From IMG/VR virus record IMGVR_UViG_3300033145_003233, positions 434,001 to 498,000 of that record: a stretch of DNA of 64,000 bases, one strand, 5' to 3'. The position numbers were made by a program, and so were the translations under genes. Below the pieces are notes generated by a model, which had not been told where the DNA came from, did no database searches, and saw only the letters and a program-made list of their open reading frames with translations. Positions 58,401 to 64,000 of this stretch are shown piece after piece (the stretch's first letter is position 1; each line of letters begins with the position of its first letter). The stretch comes from a virus.

Positions 58401-61400
58401 ATAATTTATAATATGCTGTTACTTCTAAACCTCTCATCTCCCCTTCAACAATCGGAATTCTAACTGTCTCAGCAATATCGGTTAACGCTGTTTTAACAGG
58501 AGGAACCTCTGCTAGTTCAACAGGTAACTCTCCAGGAAATGAAGAAATATCTAATAATATTGGATCAGTAAGAGGAGTTTTAGCTGTCATCGCTATAGTA
58601 TGAGGCAAAGCCCTAAAAAGAACCTCTACATCACTGTCGTCCAGCGTCTCAATCTGATCTTTTATTGATTTAAAAATAATAGATGACTGTTCTTTAATCG
58701 TCTCTTGAATATTTTTAACTTCTTCTAGATTTACTTTAGGCACATAAGTAGAGGCGATAACATAATTTAATCTTTCAAAAATTCTCATCACATCTTCTTC
58801 TGGAAATCTCAATACAGTAGGATCAACTTGCCCCTGCACAACAACAGGCATATCTACAACCTGTTCAGCTATATTATAAAATGCCTCTATTTCTAAATCA
58901 GAGAAATTCTGTCTAGCAGGAATTTGGATAGATTTAGCTATCCCCTCTAATTTAACCATAGGTTCTTCTATCTTTTCTAATTTAGCCCTCACTTCATCTG
59001 GAAAATTAGAAATATCTAACTCCACAGGTTTAGTAGGATCTTCGCTTTTAGCCATCATAGAAATAATAGTAGGTAATGCCTCAAATATTACCTTAACATC
59101 CGTATCTTTTAATCCATCAATTTCCTCATGTAATGATTCAAATATAGCTGAAGAGTGCTTTTTAAAAGTATCTTGAACCTTCGCTAAATGTGCTGGATCT
59201 ACTTTAGGAACGTATACGGAAGTAATAAGAGTATTCAATCTATTAAATAAAGCCACTACATCATCTTCTGGAAATTGCAAAACAGATGGCTTTATGTCTC
59301 CCTCTATCTGAGTAGGTAATTTTATAATCTGTTCAGCTATATCATAATATGCCTTAACCTCCACACCACTTAAATCTCCCTCCTCAACAGGAACCCTGAT
59401 AATTCTTGCTATCTCTGTTAACTTTATTTCTGCCCTTGGTATATCTTGCAAGTCAGCAGCAATACCGTCAGGAAACGAAGAAATGTCCAGCTTAACTAGT
59501 GGAGTCGGTTCGCTTTCTACCATCATAGAAACTACTTCTGGCAAAGCCTTAAAAATTACTCTTACTTGCTCATCGTTTAACCCTTCTATTTGTTGCTCTA
59601 TAGATCTAAATATCTCAGCAGATTGCTTTCTAAGAGTATCTTCAATTGCTCTTATCCTTTGAGGATCTACTTTTGGAACATACACAGAAGTAATAAGATT
59701 ATTTAACTCTGTGAAAAGATTATATACATCTTGCTCTGGGAATTGTAAGATAGAAGGCTTAACCTCTCCCTCTACTATAGTTGGTATTTTTACAAATTGC
59801 TCTGCCACCTCATAATATGCTACTACTTCCAGCCCGCTGATATCCCCCTGTTTCACAGGAACCTTAATAGTTTCCGCTATCCCTGTCAACAGGATCTCTG
59901 CATCTGGTATCCCGAGAAGCTTAGCCTTTATTTCATCAGGGAATTTAGAAATATCCAAATCAACATCTTTTTCAGGCTCACTCTTAGCCAGCATAGATAC
60001 AACATCAGGCAAAGCATCGAATATAACCTGAATATCAACATTATCCAATGCCTCTATCTGTTTATTTATAGATTCAAAAATAGCTGATGATTGTCGAATA
60101 AGAGTAGCTTGCACCTTTTTAATACTACCAGCATCAACATCGGGAATACCAACAGATAAAATAATGTCATTTAATTGCCTAAAAGTATCAAAAACACTGT
60201 CGATAGATACATCAGCGCTATCAGAAATGTCCTCTATTATCTTATAGATAGGAGAATAATCCATTACAAATTGATCACTTCTAATCCCTAAATTACTAGC
60301 AGCAGCATTAATAGATTGTTGCAATCTAATAGCCACATCTGTAGTTGCCTCCTCAACTCGAGAAAATACCTTTACTAACACATCAAATGGATTCTCTTCT
60401 ATCTCTAATTCGCTCTTAAGAATATCTCTCCATCCTGTAAAAATTAAAGCAGATTTTTCTGGCGGAATATTTTCCTCAACAATTTTACTAACAAACTGAT
60501 CCCTCCATCCTGATAATTTCATTGCAACTTCTTCTGGAGGTAATATACCATATTTAACAAATTGATTGAAAGAATCAATAGCATCATATATCTTTGTGTG
60601 AAGATAAATAGGCGGAGCTTCTTTATATACAGCTTCCTGCCTAAATGAAGAAACATAATTTTCCACAAAAGTTTCAACTCTTTCTGGAGGAAGATCTTGA
60701 TATTGCACAGTTGATCTGAATTCTTTAATTATTTCCTGAATATAAGCAGGAATATTTTCAGGAGGAATTTCATCATAATAGATATGCTGAACAAATGATT
60801 TAATATAATCGCTAATAAGGCCAGGAACTTCTTCCTCAGGTAACTTAAGGTATGTGGCTCTTTGTGCGAAAGCTTCTATAGATCCGTCTAGAAATATTTG
60901 TGCTTCTTTAGGAAGATCAGGGTACATAGCATATTGGGTAAACGATTCTTTCAGCCGTCTTAATATAACCTCAAACCTAGTTTTTGGGACATCTTCGTAA
61001 GTAGCATATTGAGTCAAGTCCTCCATAACATTTCTTATCGAAGCTGGAATATTACGTGGAGGAACTTCCCTATAATCTACTACTTGCCTTAACGCCGACA
61101 TCGAATCCTTAATTATCCCTTTAATTATCTCTGGTGGGAAATCCTCGTATGTAACACGTTGCACGAATGCCGCTTTTGAACCTCTAATAAATGCCTGAAC
61201 TTCTTTAGGAACATCTTCCTGATAAATTGCCCATTGGTCAAATGCCGTTTCAAAATTATGCATCACACCGACTACACTACGAGGAGGCAATTCCCTATAA
61301 ATAACTGACTGTCTTAAATATTTTAAATATTGTTTTACAAACCCAGGAATCTGACTGTCAGGCAACTCGCTATATAAAATATTCTGAACAAAAGATTTTT

Positions 61401-64000
61401 GAGCGCCCGTTAGTATAGCGTCCATAGTCTCTGGTATTGCATCTTTATATTCTATTGACTGAGTGAACTCATCAATAGCCCCCTCTAAGAACAAACTTAC
61501 CTCTCTAGGAAGAGTTCTATAATCACCATATTGAGTAAACGAATCTATAACCTTCCTAACTACAACATCTATTTTATTCTCTGGTATATCTGCATAAGAA
61601 AAATATTGCTCGAATTGTGTAATAACTTCTTTGATAGAAGCTGGGATTATCTTGTCAGGAAGCTCAGTGTATCTAAGATGTTGATTATATAACTCAATCG
61701 CCCCCTGTATAAAAGCAGGGACTCTATATTTGGGAAGCTGCTCATATTTCATGTGCTGAACAAAACTTGATTTAGCATCTCTAACAAAAGTTAATATTTC
61801 TTCTGGAATATCTTGGATATATACAGCTTCTTGCTTGGTGAATTTTTTAACATTCTCTACAGCCATCGTTATTTTATCAGATATCTCCGTCTGATAATCA
61901 GCATGTTGTATCATAGATGAAATAACATCGCTAATAAAGAAATCAACTTCTATTGGGAAGTCTTTATATCTGGACTCCTGCTTATATTCTTGTATCACTC
62001 CTTTTATCGTAGCAGACACATCTTCAGGAGGTATCTCTTTATATTTAACCAATTGATTTATATCATTTATGAATCCGCTAATAAAAGAAGGTATATTTTC
62101 TTCTGGCAAATCAGAATAAACTAGTCTCTGCTGATAAAATCTTAGCGTGTCTTTAACAAAAGTGCGTATTTTCTCAGATGGCATCAACGGATAAACTGCT
62201 CTTTGAGTTATAGATTCCATCAAATCAGTTACAAAGAGTTGGACTTCATCTGACACAGGCTTGTATTCAGCCTTCTGTTTGAAATCTCTTATAATATTAA
62301 TTATTTCTGCATGAACCTTCTCATGTGGGAATTGCTCATCGTCATATTCAACATACTGTTTTAATCTATCTATTGCCCCACTCATATACCCAGGAATTTC
62401 TTCTGGAGGAACCTCTCCGTAAACTACCTTCTGATTCCAAGAATTAATAATATTAGTTAACCATGCATTAGCCTTAGCCGGAGGCTTAATAGGATAATAA
62501 GCAGTTTGGGTAAAATCTGCCATAACATCCCTCACAAAGAATTGAACCTCTTGAGAAATTTTTTCTGGATATTGAGCCTCCTGTCTATAAGATTCTATAA
62601 ATTTATCAACCTCCATATTGACTTTCTCTGGAGGGATAACAGTATAAGAAGCATATTGTTTTATATTATTAATAAAATCTGTGACATACGTTGGGATCTG
62701 AGCAGGTGGTAAATCTTTATATTCCATAGATTGAGCATAAGAAGTTATAGCTCTTTTTATAAAAGCAGGTATCTTTTCAGATGGCAAGGTAGTATAAGAA
62801 ACATATTGTAAAATAGATTCTTTTACCCCCTGCACCTCTCCACTTATTTGCTTAGGAATTTCATCTCCATAAAGAGTATATTGTATAAATGAGTCCTTAA
62901 TACCCCTAAGCATAACAGGGATTTTAGAAGGCGGAATATTAACATGCTCTAGATGTGGTCTAAACTTATTGATAATATTATCATACTGAACCTCTACCTC
63001 TTCCGGCATTTTTGTAACTTCTACAATATTCCTTGTAATCCTATCTTTAGCAGCAGTTTCTCCGCTATATGCCAAAAATAAATCATCCGTATTTAATCCG
63101 AATTCAATTACTTCTCTTTTTACAGCATCTACCCCAGATGTAATCCCCTCATAATTAATCAATAACTCTTCTAGAGACAATCCCTTATCGGTGGCATACC
63201 TTTGCAAAACTTTTGTATAACCCACAATAATCTCTTCAACCCTTTTAGGAGGTTGCTCTGTTAGTTCTGCCACCCTATATATTTCAGAAACAAATCCAGA
63301 AAATATCTCTGGAACCTTCTTAGAAGGTAAACCAACTTCATCAGCAAATCTTTTAATTTCTCTAGTAAAACCAGAATAACGAGTAATAACTTCCAGTGGA
63401 GGAAGATTTTGCTCTTTAGCCACTCTCATTATCTCTTTTGTGAAACCAGTATAATAAGTCAGAACCTTTTCTGGCGGTAAATTATATTCCTTAGAAATCC
63501 TAATAATTTCTTTAGTAATATTCTGATAATAGATTTTTAACGGATCTTTTACTATTTTTTCTTCTACTGCTCCCTCAATGCCATCCATTGATACTGCCAT
63601 GCCCTGAAATAATACTCTCATAAATCTAGCTTGCTGTTTAACTTCGTCTGTAATGTTCTTTTTAAATTGAGCTTCTTTTCTTTGCGAAGAAGAAATATCT
63701 CCCTGAATTTCTCTCTGACCAGCAAGTTGAGATTGTGCTAAAAATAATGCCTTTTTTCTATGAGCCACAATCTCTGTTTCAAGTTCAACTGCCTTAGATC
63801 TCCATTTGAAAGAATCTGCACCAGCTGTCCCTAATACTCTCATGCGCTCATTTAGAGTAGTTAACATGCCCTCTTTTAATGTTGCCGCTTTCAACTCATC
63901 GTATGCCATTATCTCTCTGGTTCGAGATATTAATTCTTGCATACGAACTTGATCGATAACTTCTACGCCAATCTTTTGAATAGCTTTAAAATATTTCTCC
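52468..64000 (-). CDS. Giant tape-measure-like tail protein, 5' end beyond window
   Basis: At least 3843 codons; the frame stays open from the Met at 63942 to the window edge and that Met lacks an SD, so the true start is outside. Visible layout: helical lead-in (about 1-140), some forty repeats of about 25 residues (140-1185), a link, five repeats of 156 residues (about 1265-2030), three more divergent units (to about 2700), charged helical and coiled segments (to about 3420), an Arg/Gly-rich basic stretch (RRRGARGREAGEGRR, about 3500), five 12-residue REAPQEVKVAVG-type repeats, and a short end with SANTVTVVLENARFDI. Length, helicity, repeats, and order before the hub fit a tape measure, which sets tail length. 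At about 0.15 nm per residue the tail would exceed 570 nm. No transmembrane segment or muralytic domain was spotted, which is unusual. Confidence 0.75.
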   Translation of the reverse strand, partial: EKYFKAIQKIGVEVIDQVRMQELISRTREIMAYDELKAATLKEGMLTTLNERMRVLGTAGADSFKWRSKAVELETEIVAHRKKALFLAQSQLAGQREIQGDISSSQRKEAQFKKNITDEVKQQARFMRVLFQGMAVSMDGIEGAVEEKIVKDPLKIYYQNITKEIIRISKEYNLPPEKVLTYYTGFTKEIMRVAKEQNLPPLEVITRYSGFTREIKRFADEVGLPSKKVPEIFSGFVSEIYRVAELTEQPPKRVEEIIVGYTKVLQRYATDKGLSLEELLINYEGITSGVDAVKREVIEFGLNTDDLFLAYSGETAAKDRITRNIVEVTKMPEEVEVQYDNIINKFRPHLEHVNIPPSKIPVMLRGIKDSFIQYTLYGDEIPKQISGEVQGVKESILQYVSYTTLPSEKIPAFIKRAITSYAQSMEYKDLPPAQIPTYVTDFINNIKQYASYTVIPPEKVNMEVDKFIESYRQEAQYPEKISQEVQFFVRDVMADFTQTAYYPIKPPAKANAWLTNIINSWNQKVVYGEVPPEEIPGYMSGAIDRLKQYVEYDDEQFPHEKVHAEIINIIRDFKQKAEYKPVSDEVQLFVTDLMESITQRAVYPLMPSEKIRTFVKDTLRFYQQRLVYSDLPEENIPSFISGFINDINQLVKYKEIPPEDVSATIKGVIQEYKQESRYKDFPIEVDFFISDVISSMIQHADYQTEISDKITMAVENVKKFTKQEAVYIQDIPEEILTFVRDAKSSFVQHMKYEQLPKYRVPAFIQGAIELYNQHLRYTELPDKIIPASIKEVITQFEQYFSYADIPENKIDVVVRKVIDSFTQYGDYRTLPREVSLFLEGAIDEFTQSIEYKDAIPETMDAILTGAQKSFVQNILYSELPDSQIPGFVKQYLKYLRQSVIYRELPPRSVVGVMHNFETAFDQWAIYQEDVPKEVQAFIRGSKAAFVQRVTYEDFPPEIIKGIIKDSMSALRQVVDYREVPPRNIPASIRNVMEDLTQYATYEDVPKTRFEVILRRLKESFTQYAMYPDLPKEAQIFLDGSIEAFAQRATYLKLPEEEVPGLISDYIKSFVQHIYYDEIPPENIPAYIQEIIKEFRSTVQYQDLPPERVETFVENYVSSFRQEAVYKEAPPIYLHTKIYDAIDSFNQFVKYGILPPEEVAMKLSGWRDQFVSKIVEENIPPEKSALIFTGWRDILKSELEIEENPFDVLVKVFSRVEEATTDVAIRLQQSINAAASNLGIRSDQFVMDYSPIYKIIEDISDSADVSIDSVFDTFRQLNDIILSVGIPDVDAGSIKKVQATLIRQSSAIFESINKQIEALDNVDIQVIFDALPDVVSMLAKSEPEKDVDLDISKFPDEIKAKLLGIPDAEILLTGIAETIKVPVKQGDISGLEVVAYYEVAEQFVKIPTIVEGEVKPSILQFPEQDVYNLFTELNNLITSVYVPKVDPQRIRAIEDTLRKQSAEIFRSIEQQIEGLNDEQVRVIFKALPEVVSMMVESEPTPLVKLDISSFPDGIAADLQDIPRAEIKLTEIARIIRVPVEEGDLSGVEVKAYYDIAEQIIKLPTQIEGDIKPSVLQFPEDDVVALFNRLNTLITSVYVPKVDPAHLAKVQDTFKKHSSAIFESLHEEIDGLKDTDVKVIFEALPTIISMMAKSEDPTKPVELDISNFPDEVRAKLEKIEEPMVKLEGIAKSIQIPARQNFSDLEIEAFYNIAEQVVDMPVVVQGQVDPTVLRFPEEDVMRIFERLNYVIASTYVPKVNLEEVKNIQETIKEQSSIIFKSIKDQIETLDDSDVEVLFRALPHTIAMTAKTPLTDPILLDISSFPGELPVELAEVPPVKTALTDIAETVRIPIVEGEMRGLEVTAYYKLLQEVIKIPAKVEGDIRIPILQFSDDDVYNLFNKLDTAISSIEIRDVDPDSIKKVQATLFKQSTAIFGSIEKQIQGLNNLEIDVLYEALPSVVSMLAESKPEQIVDLDISKLPGTIEGRLEKMPDAVFALTEIAKTIKVPVKDGNLRDIEAEAYYDVAELIVAMPTKVRGEPSAAVLRFPDKIEKVLLKTKVIEKPEEAHVIIKSLEDVYKVTADIRIPDMLPVVARNLGYDSEIEFESDFSPVFNSIKEMSMATGRSVDEIFDAMKSWPNKIDNIFSDFNIDERRIDKIKRASEIKMEDIYISLGKAFSHNIMAINEINPQLNKVVDKVFEKTFDDISSEDRQIIIKSIPEVLELYGDPENIERKVKTVVEDAPEKIGLRAIDVPTVTAILSQVPREVALDLDKQNLRGLEAEAYVKNLVTEFSILADWSKLPTEVVFKLPQVLDSILLNAQLPQEVDVSTILDLTEEAYHVVGDVEGTDRRPSVLITNVDKVFEVELPTPDLTKELNMMATSMNISTTKLLTDFGGLNRKITDISLATSQPFDDVLARAIRFSSSLDDRLKRVGKSWGLDDTQIIKIKEAAVDSAQRISNVLKTKFEGLADITLPNNVSALELIAKNVPEFIELTAKDEFDKKYRYDILLQGMPEEVTMQGVTKRIPRVEFEVEELSDAILVPIDDRELDWKGVKAYVEAIKLLYRKEDVTIGEPPELAVLFNMDKMNVPAEKATAVLGNLQKFYEKIKEVDIEITDTPTIILQNIAKSYVQPDVQTPVGEMTDLLDSLAESMMIVDASDKAKFVNSFDELNTAASNMSLKMGISISDIADLYNKFAGEKAPELNVDFGKIVKDSFADIKLPREKFDDFKEQMVFSASKILSSISGQIQDGLPPDIVTVIIKEMPHLFTAAVDVKNRPERAEIVLKDVEKYLEYEAGTEINTSSIKDIFDSISQAIYEPVGKLGLVETRIDEYKNRVLDLVEKTLLGINAENIGVIGKTAKYILNFSEVDKLINETISELRVDFEEIIDPDKIDKGVLMSSLIKFHQDFETYIRSPQKMLSAIHIPEGVESIDIGLPMDKLARLFPNIEVEINEATRALNLDKQQFVKYFSEFYRSVNDFSEETGVSISNFLESIIGTATSAEEIVEGVGKVPVITLDIGKKNYDRIYNELKSIVDAMEIETKDVRFKDLLVNFGNVYSSTRDIVANTQAFINKAEKTSSFLQELSIDGILSKEEINRIREGIYTSPDFDFDQMNGAIDRLGEFGKTVQEATNNVSDMKNVYDGLKGSGSMSIKEIRVAHGVVAKAQKDLGIAQEDFDDELGNIISRFLSQYKKSASEQKGSVMALASVQLEQEVSKSAGRKFAMGREEEIIAEGGKPGLVASGLSTEYLDKAKEIQAPYERKTREIQDVDKVIETKNREMTHLENILYAPDTGIITLEGKLDLTGKSEAARQKVRDEGAKIAAQIQTLREQADKVALMIREEPREEKEIEKYEGVPPGFTIGAPSLKAIRRKKIKTQREKKTPSYMYLQAFKQYEESGSDEDEGVLVRMERETGVGVGKEWSREVHAKTIKEGEASGDIIKNLSDELIADAAANREQWEKNRRVYDSKIEGLKDQPPFQYAQAAEAGRDDTKRKLETVYSEREGLFAQRSRLQIEQEKIGRTEVATMPAPQTIIVPSEDTARIAVVPPEAPAAPGAVREVEGYVDWEKRREREQEKIVAKRGVGPKVSRRRGARGREAGEGRRTRLDIMMGREYQPRPSRSERRMEHRLSRDDGRRGGGRTIRPTRRMPPRIGEEEEFGRWEQLMPPKMFGLLRSGEAMPGEREAPQEVKVAVGREAPQEVKVAVGREAPQEVKVAVGREAPQEVKVAIEREALQEVKVGADLVGRPGREGVTSEVSARGQQLLIPTESVYGTDPTKPVFSEAEKGLISAPTSANTVTVVLENARFDINISGLNDLSTKVAKGINTALHEAVPGMMSETLGTYSA
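52791..52960. repeat. 36-bp tandem repeat inside the tape-measure gene
   Basis: Nearly five units of 36 bp encode 12-residue repeats (APQEVKVAVGRE). The units at 52827-52862, 52863-52898 and 52899-52934 are identical; 52791-52826 differs at four bases; a fifth unit keeps the first 26 bases and then diverges. The period is a multiple of three, so copy changes keep the frame. The identity shows recent expansion and predicts length variation between strains. Confidence 0.95.
57850..60160 (-). repeat. Five tandem 156-residue repeats in the tape-measure protein
   Basis: Each unit runs (V/I)PKVDP...QSSAIFxSIxxQIEGL...ALPxVVSMxAxSEP...LDISxFP...EIAxxIxVPVxxGDLxGLEVxAYY...LQFPExDV. One unit measured from VPKVDPQRIR to the next VPKVDP is 156 residues (468 bp). 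The protein copies are similar but the DNA has diverged, so these are older than the 36-bp repeat. At least three more degraded copies seem to follow towards the C-terminus, recognisable by GLEAEAY or IPE/LPEV blocks. Confidence 0.85.
60390..63530 (-). repeat. About forty tandem 25-residue repeats in the tape-measure protein
   Basis: The unit is (L/I/V)PPE-x-(I/V)P-x-(F/Y)-(I/V)-x3-I-x-(S/E)-(F/Y)-x-Q-x3-Y-x-(D/E), 24-27 residues long. I counted about 40-42 units by eye. Nearly every unit keeps the PP or P start, the Gln and the final Tyr. Shorter 24-residue forms beginning PKEV or SDEV recur about every fourth unit. Mostly helical by composition with a Pro-marked break each 25 residues. Confidence 0.9.

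Noticed and set aside
63870-63942. Met at 63942 as the true start of the tape-measure protein
   Set aside because: No SD precedes it and the same frame stays open to the window edge, so the gene most likely begins outside.
1-64000. tRNA genes or ribosomal RNA
   Set aside because: No cloverleaf with a GTTCRA-type arm or rRNA-like stretch was noticed, and there is almost no noncoding space.
1-64000. Alternative genetic code with TAG or TGA read as an amino acid
   Set aside because: Long frames are intact under the standard code and TAG clearly ends at least four genes followed closely by new starts; the lack of TGA is noted separately.

Overview
The window looks like part of the genome of an uncultivated tailed double-stranded DNA phage (Caudoviricetes), probably a large one. 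It is strongly AT-rich by eye and almost completely coding. It carries a tail module whose order (giant tape-measure-like protein, large distal tail protein, baseplate-hub-like protein, very long fibre and adhesin proteins) is that of a long-tailed phage. No capsid, portal, terminase, replication or lysis genes, tRNAs, rRNAs, IS elements or CRISPR arrays are visible. Shine-Dalgarno sequences and consensus sigma-70 promoters fit a host with ordinary bacterial signals and argue against Bacteroidota. The host cannot be named from this window. The standard genetic code fits.

Region A (1-5135) is an accessory cassette. Five leftward genes run from about 4858 down past position 1: a small unknown protein, a protein with four zinc-ribbon repeats fused to a nuclease-like domain, a DUF4238 protein, a PD-(D/E)XK nuclease and a DEAH helicase cut by the window edge. 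A divergent 49-residue ribbon-helix-helix protein (4986-5135) faces this operon. Between them is a leftward promoter whose spacer carries a perfect inverted repeat. A second promoter with perfect consensus boxes (2290-2318) drives the nuclease-helicase pair.

Region B (5143-41587) holds eleven leftward genes encoding 11,750 or so residues of beta-rich, adhesin-like protein: vWA, LamG/ConA-like, Fn3 and Ig-like, Kelch, FG-GAP, BNR/Asp-box and regulator-type propellers, and InlB-type repeats. A glycosyltransferase gene lies at the upstream end and overlaps the first of them. Genes are 1-16 bp apart or overlap, so they are probably one transcript with coupled translation. Several proteins share modules, as if the array grew by duplication and shuffling.

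Region C (41614-64000) is the tail core: a 1078-residue fibre-like protein, a 77-residue unknown, a 1119-residue hub candidate started by TTG, a 1320-residue tail protein, and a tape-measure candidate of at least 3843 residues that runs off the right edge. The last contains about forty 25-residue repeats, five 156-residue repeats and a young 36-bp tandem repeat.

Transcription of B and C comes from right of the window. The tail operon converges on the ribbon-helix-helix gene with only 7 bp between stop codons and no visible terminator. No gap exceeds 300 bp; the largest are 2184-2343 and 4859-4985, both regulatory.
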